Source: Macrotrachela quadricornifera (lineage: Eukaryota; Rotifera; Eurotatoria; Philodinida; Philodinidae). From it: 64,000 nt of DNA. The notes below the pieces were generated by a model. It ran no database searches. It saw nothing but the letters and a program-made list of their open reading frames with translations, and had not been told where the DNA came from. Made by a program: the position numbers and the translations under genes. Positions 34,092-49,000 of this stretch are shown in pieces. The stretch lies in assembly GCA_022393335.1 (NCBI GenBank), contig JAJEKB010021111.1, positions 1,080,601 to 1,144,600 of the forward strand, given 5' to 3'. How positions within the stretch are numbered: position 1 is the stretch's first letter; the number at the start of each line of letters is the position of its first letter.

Positions 34092-37000
34092 CTGCAATGA
34101 GAGAAAAATATATACAAACAATCTTGATAATTTGTATAGAAATATATTAGCGTCAATAAACAATGTACTATAACACTAACCATTCAATATACGACAATAA
34201 TTTTCTTCTTGTTTTTTTTTACGTTTCTCTTTGCTGTTTCGTCATTGTTTTTTATTTTATTTATTCATTTTTACTGATCTCTGTCCCCAGATGAATGAAT
34301 CTGACACCAAATCCGATCGGATCTGATAAGAACTGATTAATCGACAAAATCTTGTAGGAATCCGAATTGTGGACTTATAACGAATCCGATGGGCAAACAC
34401 TATTTTCTTTAAAAGTGAGTATGAATTAGCATTTTATCTAATATTAAAGGTTGGACAAATCGTGGTATCACCGTAATCAGATCTAGAAGGTTGTTTTATA
34501 ATGAACTCTTAGTACGTTAATAACTTAGCCTACATTATAAAAGATGTCTGAAGTTACTTATACAAACTTCCATAAGAATCTCAGAAAATAAAATTTGAGA
34601 GGTAAAGCATCCTATTAGATAAAATAACCTCAACTGAATCAAAATGTCATATACACCGTTTTGTATAGTGACTTGCAATTCATCAAATCGTATAAAAAAA
34701 GTTTATATTCTCATGAAGGTAAAACGATTTGAAAGTCTATGTAGCATCTGTCAGCATATTATAGTCTTATTAGATCTCTAAATTAATTTCTTTTTAAATT
34801 TTATTTAAATAGAATGTGATATGTTCTTCATTTGTATACGTTTAATAAGTCTCGTCGTCGTTTTCATCCTATCGAAAACTGACTAATTTCATGAGTTTCG
34901 GATATAATATTTCATTTTTTGGGTATGGATGCATCCGATACCATACATCAATTCATAGATGATTAGCCGAAAAACTATCAGAAATTGTTTTGTATAAAGT
35001 GTTTATAATTTATGCATGTTATTTCTCTTTGAAAGTTTTAACTTAGTAATCAAATTCACAAATACTTATCGAAAAAAAGACATAATCTTTGATCGGAAGT
35101 ATGCAATGATGTCGTCATATGGAGGCATTCATCTTTTCGATACAGAAAATGTTTAACTAGTAAAAATGTACGTATGTTCATCTAATAATTTTCATATAAA
35201 AAATTTTCGGAGCTGATAAAAAACAATTTGACTGACAAATCTCTGTAGGGAATAGAAAAATTTCGAAATAAAAGTTTTCGAAAAAGCAACAACTGTTCTC
35301 CAAATCATATGCCGCCTAATACCCTTTGGTATGTTTGAAAATTCAGGAGATTTAATAAAACAGAAATCAAATTTGTCTCAATCCATCGTCTTTCTTTTCT
35401 ATCGCCCAGAAAAACATGATACATAAACAAACGCGTGAATACGGATTAAAATTTTGTTAAAACGTCATTCCCATGAAATTATCTACGTTTTTTCCCGACC
35501 TCAGACATATTCAACAGGTCTATATCCATAAAATTCGCTTAGATTTATGCATCGTTATTCATTTTTTATTGTGTTCTACCTGATTGTGAAAAGGTGACCG
35601 TTGTTAGTAGTGGTGTGACCATTCTGGGACCAGCTGGGGTTCAGTCCCATCACCGATCTCTTGAGCCCTATCATCTGCAGTTTCAACTCACCAAATGTTC
35701 AAAATCAGAATAAATGAAAATCAATTAGAACATTTTCTTTGAATTCTCAATTACTGGAGGCGTACATGTAGCTAAACCGAATATATTGAATCTCCCTCTT
35801 TTCATAACTAAAACCGTTGACAATTTATTGATGATCTTTTGGGAATTCATAAAAATAGCTGGATTATGCTCAAATAAAAAATTATTTTTTCATTTATTTT
35901 CGTGATGTGTTTTTCTTATATATGATCTAACTGGTTATCCATCTAGAATAGCAAATGTCCACACATAAGCTTTGAAATTTTCCAATATCAAGTCGTTGCA
36001 TATAATAATGGTCAGTACTTAAAAGAGATCAAAATCGGTGTAGAGCCGTTAAACAATTTATTATTTTAATATCTGAATGCCTAATATTCCAACGAACAGT
36101 CTATACTTTTGATTTTATAGTCTTGTGTGAAGATCTTTATCTTCATGCGAGTATGTTTAGTTTTATTGACTAACAACATAAACACCTTTATTATAAATCT
36201 ATTTCTATCTTACCTGGACGGTATCCGGCATCAGCTGACATTTGTAAATTTCCACCGATGCCAATAGTTGATTTTAGATAGCACAAGTGCGTATTTCGAG
36301 ACCAACTGAAAGCATTACAACTGGCATCGGCTGAACATTGAGCACAACAATCTGCATACGTTGTTTGGTTTGTTGCTAAACCAAGATTATTTCCTGGATA
36401 GTCCCAATCATGTTTCATCACGAAGTTGTCACAAGTAACTAAATACAATGAAATGAATATAAAATATTATAGACGGATTTTTAGTCTAATAGTTAAAAAA
36501 TAGTATTTTAGAATGATTTTTCGATAGAGTGAAAAATCAGAATCTGAAGAATTTAATATTGATTTCCAATTGAGTCATTCTATTACACTGAAGAAAAATC
36601 TGGCAAATAAATTCTGTGAGGATTCATATAGCTATGCTATACATAGAGTGTATCCTATAAAAATACATCTATTTAGAAAAGAATACCTATCGTTTAAATT
36701 CTAGAGAAACAAGCATTTGAAAAGAAATATTAGAAATATCATACAAGTATCTGTTACTATATCATATTATCGATGTTCAAGACACATCTTTTGATAAAAC
36801 TAGAATTTTTCTTCTCTATCGTTTCGTTACCTGTACGATATCCAGCATCAACTGACATTTGTAAATTTCCACCATTACCAATAGTTGATTTGAGATAACA
36901 CAAACTCATATTTCTATTCCAGGTAAATGCATTACATCTTGCATCTGTTGAGCATTGATAACAACAATCTGCATATGTAGTTTGATTTATCCCTGGTCCA

Positions 37001-40000
37001 AGATCATTTCCTGGGTAGTCGTAATTGTGTTTCATCACGAAGTTGTCACAAGTAACTAAATACAATAAAATATCATAGTCGAATTTTTATTCTAATAGTC
37101 AGAGAACAGCTTTGTAGGATAAATTTTCAATAGAGTTAACATATTACGATTTACTCATTCTGCTACATTACAAAAAACCTATATCAAATGATTTCTGTGT
37201 GGGGGTCGCATAACTATGCGAAAATTTCCGCGTATTGTATAAATACATAAAAATTCGTTAGAAGTTTCATGATATCATAAGTATGGTATAACAAATTTTT
37301 TAGATTTTTAGTCACAACGAGTTTAGTATTGAATATTGAGAAGTATCGTCGTGAGAAAGTTAATCACTTATCTGTTCTACATTGTCTTTGAATTAGAAAG
37401 ATAGCTATTAACTATTCAAAAACTCAACAAATGATATCCATTTTATTCGGTATATTTCTTATTTTAGGCTATAATAATGTGTGTATAATAAGAAAGTATA
37501 GACTTGACCGCATCATATAATATGTTAATCATCAATAACAAATATAAATAAAAACAAGAAAAATCTATGAGAAAAACAATATGATTCATTTTTTTCATTG
37601 CAACCGACAGTCAGAAAAAATCGAATTTTTATCTTTCGATTATTTTTATACACATTGACGCACATGAATTCATCTATTGTTTAAGTATTGAAAAGTTCAT
37701 TTACACAGCAATGCATATCGTTAATGTTCTATCATATATGGAACCAACACTCTCGATAATTTATAGGAGTGGGAGGGGCGAAAAATTTCCCAGACATTCA
37801 AACGCAGACTATCTGTGAGAAAAACCAGGTAAATAGCTGACTGCTAAAATTTGTCAGACAGCTTTTAAGAGATAACTCAAAATTTTCGCAGACACAGCGT
37901 AAAAAGTGGGAGGGGCTAGCCCACTCCATCCCCTCCCACATCGAGAGTCCTGTATGGAACTCATGTTTGTGATGATCAACTCTATATCAATAATCGTTTT
38001 CTTTTGTTATAATCAAGTTGAAATGTATATTCTATTATAAATAAATTATATATTTTTCATGTTTTTATTTCTACTTATTATTCATGATTAATATATAATG
38101 CGATGCATTGATATTTGCATGTTCTTGTTATAGCAAAGATGTCCATCGCGGTTGAGAATCTGCCGCTGCCGTGATGGTATTTTTCAAAAATCTTTGAATT
38201 TTCAATGCTGTGATTGATTTAAATTAGAGTTGATCATGACAATCGATCAGATTCATCAAGCTTTATCGTGCAGCACACATCAGTATTGAGATTCTATGTA
38301 AATTCCTGAATTTTTGAAATTTCTTTCATTAAAAAGCTGCCGCCGCCGCGTCGCTGCGGTGACGGTATTATAAAAATTGCTGCCGCAACGATATTACAAA
38401 AATCTCTGCCAAGCCGCTGCCGCCACCGCCATCGCGGCAGTGGCAGTGTCGCGATGAACATCTCTGCGTTATAGACACATTATCAGAAAAAACCAAAGTA
38501 AAATAATGTAAAGTAGAAATATTCTGAAACAGGATATGCCAGTTGACTATATGTGTTTTAATTTCATGTGATTTTCCTTCGAATGAACTTTTTTTTAGAA
38601 AATATCAAATTCATTTCTTTACATTTTTTATATTTAAGTCAATGCTTTCGATGATCATTTCAATGACTTTAGAATTAGAATTAGCAGGAAAATCAATAAA
38701 AGCATTCAAATATAGAATGTGCATATTCGATGAATTTTCTATGCTTAATCTTAATCAATTCTACTCAGTTACGGACAAAAATCAATTATGCTCTGGACTT
38801 TTTCAATTTGAGTTAGATCACTCCATGAAACAAATGCTAAATAAAGATTTATTTGGAAATCTGTATGCGAGTATTTGATATGAAATTTTAGCTATTGACT
38901 AAGTGAATAAAACAAAAAGTGAAATGAAGAAAATTTCAAAAATATATTTTCGCGAATCTCTCGTATGAAAAATAAACAGTTGAGTGATATAAAAGGAAAA
39001 AGTATAATTTAATATCAATATGGTTGTTAGATCTCCACAAGTTAGTTAGAATATTTATTTAGAAATAAAACACATTTCGAACAAAATTTATTCCCATCTT
39101 TACCTCTTTCTCGTTATTCATTTTGTGATCCTTCACTTCTCGTATGATCACTACATCCGACTGACTCTCATCCTCTATATATTCTATATAACGTGCGTGT
39201 TCTATACATAACAGAGACAATTTATTATGTGAAAAAGGCAAACAAAGCGAGTATCACCATCTCATCACTTTCGTCACGACATCTCTTGATAAAATTAGAA
39301 TTTTTCTTCTCTATCGTTTCGTTACCTGTACGATATCCAGCATCAACTGACATTTGTAAATTTCCACCATTACCAATAGTTGATTTGAGATAGCACAAAC
39401 TCATATTTCGATTCCATATAAATGCATTACACCTTATATTTGCTGAACATTGTGCACAACAATCTGCATATGTAGTTTGGTTTATTCCTAAACCAAGATC
39501 ATTTCCTGGGTAGTCCCAATTGTGTTTCATTACAGAGTTGTCACAAGTAACTAAATACAATAAAATATCATAGTCGAATTTTTACTCTAACAGTCAGAAA
39601 ACAGTTTTGTAGGATAAGGTTTCAATATAATTAACAGATTATAGCCTCAACAATATAAAATTGACTTACAATTAACTCATTCTGCTACATTACAGAAAAC
39701 CTGTATCAAGTGATTCCTGTATGGGATCGCATAACTTTGCGAAAACTTCAGAGTATCATATAACAATTCGTACAGATTTTATTTCATCTGTAATCCAGAC
39801 AACTGTTACTGAAACAGTAACTCATTTGTTTTCTCTCCATAATAAATATAGACAATGAATTACCATAGTACATTTTCATCTAGTGAAATCATTTAGTTTG
39901 ATCTAATAAATTATCAAAGATATTATTGAAATACAACAAGTACTTTCAATTGAAGACAACGATATAAATTATCACAAACATAAATAAATATACTTAATTA

Positions 40001-43000
40001 ACTCGCAAAATATAAATCAATGAACACTGGAATGATAATAATCGTAAATTTATACTTGAAATCCTTGAAAAATGGTGTTAGATCTATTCATAATATTTTT
40101 TATTTTATAATTGAATACGATAACATGAAGAAACTCAACTGACGAAGAAAGAGTTCTAATTGTCCAATTGCTTTTGAGTCGAGACTATGTACGTTATGTC
40201 GACCCAAATGAGTACTTAATATCCTGAAAAAAGTTCAGGCCGTTGGCTTATTGCTATGGAGATATTGCACTTTTACAGCATTTTTTTAAATAAATGCCAT
40301 GGTACTCCCAGGGATATCAGAAAAACTTATTTTCAAATTTCGACTTGAAAATTTGGATAGAGACAGACTTCAATGAGAATAGTTTATTGTGGATGTTTTT
40401 GAGAATTTTTCATCTGCTTTTATCGTAAAATAGGAGCATAAAATTTGCCAGTTTATAGAGACAAGCTATTCATAACTGTATCCAAGGATAGAAAGGGAGA
40501 AAAAAAATCTTCGATAGTCGTAGTAAACTATTCTCATTGAGATCTATTTTTATCCAAAGTTTCAAGTCAAAATTTGAAAATGAGTTTTTCTGATATTCCT
40601 GAGGGGGACCATGGTATTTATTTAGAAAAAGTACTGTAAAAATGCAATATCTCCATAGCAATAAGCCAGCGACCTGAACTTTTTTCAAGGTATTCAGAAA
40701 TCATTTCGATCGACATAACGTACATAGTCTTGACTAGAGATGTGCAGGACCAGGACCGAAGTGAAAAACTTCATCGGGACTGGCACAGGACCGAGTAAAA
40801 CATTACAGAGACTGGATCGGGACCGAGATCAGAAGAAAGAAAATCTGATAAAACTTTAACTACAGTCTATAGTGAAATATTCTATGATTTTAACTGAATT
40901 ATCTTATAAATCATATGAATCAAAACATGTCGAAGTGCACTAAGCAAAAAGAGTACTAGCGGTTAAGAAAAAAAATGAAAAAAAAAAAATTATTAAAGAG
41001 CGATAGTTGTAGAATTGTTTGAGATGCAGTCCATATAAATTCTGGAATAGTTTTCTGTAGACTGAGATCGAAGCCAGAGAGATAGCTATGTGTGCTAAAC
41101 ATCTAGTTGAAAAGTAAATCTCAATTAATCTGTAAGAGTTCCAGCTTTCGTAAGTGAACTTTTATTGATTCATTCAATATTCGCGAAAGTTTTATCTGAT
41201 AGACTTTCATATATAGCAGCCCTTTAAAAGAATTATTGTCAAGTGAGACACTAATAGTTCTTCTTTCCGATAGTGCCATATATACTTGCTGTATGCTATC
41301 AGAATTTCATGGGTTTCTGTTTGCATTAAGGAACAAACGAAAGAAACTGATCAAACTATTCACTCAAGCGCATGTTTACAAGCAAAATGAACTCCATCGA
41401 CTATTTTATATATTTCAAAGCGTGACTGAAGTATTACTGTAATAGTTCAAGAAAAAAATCAAAAAATCACTTTAATATGTTAATCGTTTGATCGAAGTCT
41501 CCCAGCCTTGATCAGTACTTTTGGTTTTAAAGTTGTCAAAAATATGAATTGAACCTTTACTGGAACCGTCGTGACCATCATGTTGATACCCAGGTGGACT
41601 AATCCGAGAGTCGGATCCGATAGACTTTAAAGACCATGCGTAAGTAGTGCTTAAATCACTGCTAAAAGAATTTGCAACAACTGGCACTTTTCCGACGGAA
41701 TCCAACGCAATTCCGTCACCCGAAATCCTGTAAAATCCTGTCGGATGGTTGGATTTGATCGAATCCAACATCGGATTTGTTCATCTGGTTAGATAGAAAT
41801 GTTTTATCGAAAATGTCTTGAATAAAAATTTATAAAGCAGGCTATTAAATTATAAAAAAAAACGTGTAAATCGTCTGAACCACTCGAGTTTATTTACTTT
41901 CACTTCGCAATCCAAATTTTGAAACACTATGTAAAGTCACCGAGATCGGGACCACACTAAACATCTTTACCGGGACTACGACCAGGATTAAACAAATTTT
42001 ACTCGAATCGGGAGCAGTACGGAATCAAAACAAAACACCTTCAGTGGAACCAAAACAACCTGGTCCCGCACATGTCTAGTCTTGACTTAAAAGCGATTGG
42101 ACAGTTTGGGCCTTTCCCTCATTAGTATAAAATAATAACAGTAACTAACCTCAATAATTGGTAAAGTAAAATTAAAAATATCTTCTTAGTTTTATATTTG
42201 TATTTAATAGTGAGAGAACTTTTGATTAGACCTAAGTATAGATTTCGGATTAGTCTGGTTTGCATCGCATTGACAAAAAAAATTCATTTCCATCGGCTCA
42301 ATCGTATCAAACCTAACTGAATTTAATCTAAAATATATCGATGCGATTTTTATATTATTTATATAACAGAATGTTTTTTTTTTGTGACTGTTGATTAAAG
42401 TATTAAATTGAGCATATGAATAGTTTTCATGTAATACAATTCTTCTTCTTATAGAAATAAGTATATGTCGTTAATGTATAGATATTTTTATCTCATTTGC
42501 TATTTCGTTTCAATCAAGTTAATTGAGAGCATAGGACATTTGATCAATTAGATTTTTTCTATTCTAACCGATTATTTCAATGATTTTATAGTAAAAACTA
42601 GCAGGAAAATCAATCGGATACGAAAGTAAGAATACAATGCTTATGTTCGATTCTATTCGCAAAAAGAAAATATTTTATTGTGCTATGAATCTTTTTTTTT
42701 TAAACTGATTTATATTAATCTATAAAAAAATTCAAAGGAAAAGTTCATTAGAAAAATCGATACGCAAACATTTCATATTAAAATTAAACTATTGAGTAAA
42801 ATAAATAAAAAAAAGAAGATGAATTGAAGAATTTCAAAGATATTTTGACGAATATTTTGCATGTGAAATAGATCTTTTAATAGAAAAAAAGCGGGATGGT
42901 GCCTTTCCAAGAAACTTAAAAAAGTTTCTAGAAAGTGGCAAAAATTTCTCAATATTGAAGAAATATCTATTTATTTAATGACTGAAGGTGAAGACAAATA

Positions 43001-46000
43001 TTGTCAAATCTTTTTCCATTTTTCAGCCGATTGTCCATTAGAGATTTTTTAGGCGAAAAACGCATTTATTGCAAAACCAAGGAGGCATCAAATCGAGAAA
43101 AGTAAAAACTATAAAGAATTTCTTATGTAGTCATTAGACTTATCTAAATCGAATATAAAATTCATTTGAAAAGGAAAATCTATAATTTAAATATGAGAGA
43201 ATCGAGTATTTTTCATCAAAATCTATGATTCATGTTCAATATAGATCTTTTGCAAAAAATACGATTATTGTAATCAATAATTTCTTACCAGAACGGTATC
43301 CAACATCGTCTGTCGTAGACGAATTTCCTCCATTGCCAATAGTTGATTTTAGATAGCACAAACTCATATTTCTATTCCAAGTAAATGCATTACATCTTGC
43401 ATCGATTGAACATTGATAACAACAATCTATGGCAGTACTTTGGTTTGTTGGTAGACCAAGATTATTTCCATAATAAATCCAATTCGGTTTTCTGATGAAA
43501 TTTGAACAATCACCTAAATAGAATTCAATGTATAAAATATTTTATATTTTAATGTTTATTAAAAAGTATTTTCGAATGATTTTTTGACAGAATGAACAAA
43601 CTGATATGTTAACAATATAAAATTACTTTCAATTTTATCTATTTTGATAGATTGAAAAACAATTCTGCTAAACAAATACTTGAAGTATAATGAGTTTGGT
43701 AGCGAGTATTCAAATGTATTGTCATCAAGAAAGTTTATCATTTAATTGTTTTATATTGACTTTAGATGAGAGAGACAGATGTTAATTATAGAGAAACTAA
43801 ACGAATTAAAATGATCTTTCAATTTGTAATCATATGTCGATGTTTTCATTACGATATAAGAATAAACATTATTTATTCTTGAATGTATCTTTAATTAAAC
43901 AATAACTCACAATTCTAATAAAATCTTACTTGTTGTTTTATTGATTGTAGAAAAATTCATTAATTCAGGACCAATTCCAATAATGATGAATGATCCAATT
44001 ACATTTTTGTAAAATGTTGTTACAACCAAAATGTACTTTGTCCCAGTTTGAAAAGTTAAGCTAAAGCCAAACTGCATATTACCAGCATTGTCGTTATCTG
44101 AGTATATTAAATTTCGCTTAACAGATAATGGATCAAAAGAATTTATATATATAAATCCATATGTATCAATATTACTATCTGATTGAATTGAATAATATCC
44201 ACTTTTTGCCACATTAATTTGTATAGCTTCATAATAATAGCTTGCTGTTGGAACGTCACATATTTGACAATATTGTGGACTACTACTAGACAATGATGAT
44301 GAATATTGGGATTTTTCAAGTGATGTATCATCTAATAAAAATAAATATAGAAAAATTCGCATTTTTTATTCCAATTAAATGAATAATTTAGAAAGACAAT
44401 TCGAACTGATTCATATCAGCTTTTAATAGTCATTAATCTTATTAAGTTACGAATTGTAATGATTGTGGTTTTCCTCAATCAGATATGAAAACATCCAAAA
44501 CACATAACAACTTATTTAAGCCATTCCTCTCTACATATAAAAGTATAATCTTGACAAATTTTATTTTTATTTTCAATGATAAATTTAACTTTATTTAGAT
44601 AAAATTGTAAAGTATCGAAAGTTGAAGATTTTATATAATTAGAAGAAACAATCATGTACTATGATGTGTTATGCTTCTTATATGTTATAATCAAAGTTTG
44701 AAACTGATTAATCACATCTATATGTGAGTATCACTATGGATTTTTCTCTCGAATGAAGACATTTTTTGTAGCTTATTTATTTTTCGAAGATTTGATTTTT
44801 TCTTCAGTAGAAAACTCGACTGTTCCAAACGAATCATTCGCCGTATGTACTTATAATGAGCTGTATCATATCAAACATTCGAACCGAAGAACGAGAAATG
44901 AAATTCTACTGTATCAATCAGTAATGGGATAGTCTTACAGTTGTATTTTCATCTGTATCATATATATCATGTTCTCACACACTCATCCATTATCAAATTA
45001 ATTTTGAATAAAAACTCAAAATTAGTGTCAAAGTTCTAAGTAGGAGTAAGGGTATTACTTAAACTTTAAAAACACTTTAAGAAAGTATAAAGTTTAAGGT
45101 ATCACTTTAAACTTTAATTTAACCAATTAAAGTTAAAGTAGATATGTTGATGTAGTCTTAAATAATCGTATTAGGAGAATACCCTTAGGTCCTCAAGTCC
45201 TATAATAGGAAGGTATCTTTAAGTCCGAGAGTCCTACATTGGAGAATACCCTTATGTTTTTAAGTCATATATTATAAGGGTACCCTTAGGTCTCTGAGTA
45301 CTATACTATGGGGGTACCGTGGATCCTCGACTCTCATACTATAAGCGTACCTTTGGGTCCTCAACTACTACACTAGGAGAGTACCCGTAGGTCCTCAACT
45401 TAGGGCTAGCACTATTAATTCATTTTACTAGTAACTAAGTACCTATCGTAAATTACTAATCGCTGCGTCCGTTTTTCTGTTAGTCGAAAAACGGGCCCTT
45501 CAGATGGTAGGAAATTGTAACTCGCTTATATCATGGATAACCATGGAAGATTCTATGAAGACTTTTGTAGAGCACCTTTGATAACCTCAATTTGGCCAGA
45601 ACAACCCTATGCTTCGCTCTTATGTTGATAGAGAAAAAACGCCTCGAAATCTGATTGGCTGGAATTCTTTTGTAACACCCATTCAGGTGTTGAAACGTTT
45701 TATTGTCTACTCAAAAAGTGAGTGCACTCTAGAATCGGTCACTGTGTCCGGCCGGCCGGCCGTCCATTTACATGATAACTTTTCACAACTTTATTCAATT
45801 GAGGTGAAATTTTGTGCACCGAATTGTCTCATCAATATCTCAGTCGGATTCCAAGATGAGGCGGATCGTGCAAAAAATGGGTGAGTTATCGAAAAAATTG
45901 TCATTATTGACTAGACCATTCCTGAGGGAAAGCACGGGGATTTTTTCAAAAAAATTTTTTTCTCAGAATTATTCCCAACATATAAAAATCGACTCAGTTT

Positions 46001-49000
46001 TTAACGCTGATTCCAAATATGATATTAGTTTTGAATGAAAGCGTAGTTTTGTAAGTGAAAGTTGCCTAAACAGAGTCCCAAAATGCACAAAATCTGTATT
46101 CTGAGGGCAGTGTGCCTGAACATGTCTCGGATGACTAGCGGTTTTGGGCTGTTCTAGATGCATGCTTTTGTCGCTATTAAAAAGGGTTATCAAATGGAAA
46201 AAATCCGAACTCGATAGTTATATATATATTGGCATATTATTATAAGAATACTGATACCTCTCTCTATTATATATCACTGATAGATCTATGAGGTTACCTA
46301 TGACCATAATCTTGGTAGATACAAACCCAGATCCATTCTGAAATAACTCCTCCATATTCAGTTTTCTAAGCTGATCACGAATCTGAACTCGATGTGTGTG
46401 ATTTCTAAAGGTATTATATCACTGTGTGAGTTGAATCAATGATCATTAGATAGGGTCGACTACAGTATCATCCATGGTAGCTTGCTACCCCAGGTTTTTT
46501 ATTTTTTCAATTCAGTGGTAAAAGATGTGTCTTGATGAGACCTATGTCTTATAGAAAAATAAGCTTAAGATCTCGTGCACCAGGTGAGAAAAATCCAAAA
46601 TACCACCTCTCGCAGTGTAATATTTCTTCGGATATCCTCAATTTTTGACTTCTAGCACTTCTTTTATCTGATAACTGACTCACTTGAGTAGACTGAATTT
46701 GTAGACTAAACTGTTTTCTGTCCAATTGAGATGTTTCAGAGCTCAAATGGCCAATCGGTAAACGAGATATGGTGAAAATCCTGAGCATATACTCATGATA
46801 GATAGTTTTTCGAGAGTGTCGATCAAAATCAATTTGTCGTCAATTATTTTTACTTTTTGAAGTATATATAACACTCGGATTTAAATCCGAGGTTTTCACA
46901 TTTATTTCTATCAAGATAAGGGCGAAACATAGGGTTGTTCTGGCCAAATTGAGGTTATCAAAGGTGCTCTACAAAAGTCTTCATAGAATCTTCCATGGTT
47001 ATCCATGATATAAGCGAGTTACAATTTCCTACCATCTGAAGGGCCCGTTTTTCGACTAATAGAAAAGCGGACGCAGCGACTAGTAATTTACGATAGGTAC
47101 TTAGTTACTAGTAAAATAAATTAATAGTGCTACTCCTGAGTTGAAGACCTAAGGGTATTCCCATAGTATAGTAGTCGAGGACCCAAGGATACCCCTGTAG
47201 TATGGTACTTATAGACATAAGGATACTCTCCAATGTAGGACTTGAGTACTTAAAGGTAATCTCATAATATGATTATTCAAGACTATATCAACATATCTAC
47301 TCTCACTTTAATTGACTAAGTTAAAGTTAAAGTTTAAAGTTAAACTTCTACTTTAACTTTAATTTTTAAAGTAAAATTGTAGTAACACTCCTAAGTAGAA
47401 GTTGGACAATTCAGTTCAATTCTAAAAAACTGAACTGTTGAAACAGTTCTTTTGATAGGAACTGATCTAGTTGTTTGTGCAGTTCCTTTGAGAGGAACTT
47501 ATTCTTGAGAACAATACTTTTCGTAGGAAATGTTTGAAATTTCTCCCAAAATAGAACAATATCACTCAATATCCGGAAGTATAATTCCCATAACACAACA
47601 GTTTTATTCTGTTATAGGAAGAATTTCAAACATTTCCTACGAAAAGAACTGTTCTCACAGATCAGTTCCTACAAAAGAACTGTTCAAACAGTTCAATTCT
47701 TTGGAACTGAATTGAACTGTCCAACCCTCAGTTCTAAGTGTCCTATTGTTTTATTTATTCTATAGAATTCTATTCTCAGAAAAACAACTTCTATACATCG
47801 AATATCGTCAGTTTTTTACACAAGAAGTGTATGCATTACATATAATGAATCTAATATTAATTCAGCGTATAGATTAGAAGGTCGGTAACCTGCTCAATTG
47901 CACAACTGATCTGTGAACAAAATATTATGAAAATGAAGTTACAATGATAAGCATAGGCTAACAATTTGATAAAAGAGTGGCACGAGAATGATATGTTTTT
48001 CCTTTCTCTAGAAAATAAAGAAAAAGAAAAAAAATTTGAAACAGATGAATAATAATTTCTATTTCTATTCGATGAAGAAAATTATACAACATATATATGT
48101 ATAATAGTTTATCAGTGAAATCTTTATTAAAACTGTTGAACTCTAACTCATTCCATAATAGTGAGCTATCTGAGAAAAGACTAACATGTTTATTTGCATT
48201 TTTATGTGTCTATTAATCATACGCATTTGTAATTGTAAAAGATAAATAGATAAGATTACAGTTATGATATAATCTAAATTAGAAAGAATCATCTCTCTAG
48301 TCAATATTTATTATTTCATGTAACATGATCTAGAAATGTTTCACCGCATATAACTACAATAGAATAATTAAACGAAATACTTACAATTCACTAGTAAATG
48401 GTGAACAGTATAAACTACTATCGTCTATCAACTAACCAATTATGATGCAGTTTGTTCGTTGAGAATATGATAATTATATGATTTTGACGATCTCGTCTTT
48501 TCTCTTAGTAGTCAAAGCAAAACAAAAAAAATTTGTTAAAACATGTTCTTTTTTCAAAGAAAACGTGGTGTTATGAAGTTTTTAATGATTTTGACTAATA
48601 TGCTTGGAAAAAACTGTTAAAACGAATTTAGAATAAGAACTTTGCGCGAGAAATATATTTAAACACAGTTTTGACTGTCAATTGTCTAGTTGAATTAGTG
48701 TGAGAGAAATAATTAATATTAATTATAATCCATTGAAATTGAAAAAGTGGTTTACGACAGTTGAATGTAAACATTTACTTAATAGGATATTTGCTTCCAA
48801 AAAGAATTCCGAGTAACTATCAGAAATAAGGTAGAATTAACCGGTCTTCCAACATGAATGTTTCTCTATATATGTTACCGAAAACTCGGTCAAAACTCAT
48901 CGTATCAATCTAGTTTTTTTTAAACACATAATTTAACTTCTTACAAAAATTATTCTTTTTAATTTATTTAAATGATCTGCATTGTTTTTAAAAGCTTTTA

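Larger units (their letters stand above)
38640..42700 (-). other. Intronic segments duplicated with PAN exons
   Basis: DNA at 38680-38760 (GAATTAGCAGGAAAATCAAT) matches 42590-42670. The flanks at about 37080-37260 match 39560-39780, for example GGATCGCATAACTTTGCG against GGGTCGCATAACTATGCG. The duplications that made the PAN exons therefore carried intron sequence with them. Confidence 0.65.

Noticed and set aside
38543..38878. 111-codon frame
   Set aside because: No ATG at the proposed start, and the DNA is intron sequence that is duplicated at about 42590 without keeping the frame.
41472..41771. 99-codon minus-strand frame
   Set aside because: It lies inside a non-autonomous insertion and reflects repeated GGATTC/CCGACAGG words; no known domain.
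43559..43741. 60-codon frame near PAN exon 1
   Set aside because: Lies in the short intron between PPC-like exon 4 and PAN exon 1, no motif, not needed for the phase-1 splice chain.
45609..46193. Several 74-91-codon frames on both strands
   Set aside because: They run through inverted arms and Helentron-style repeats of the 45-kb element and overlap each other.
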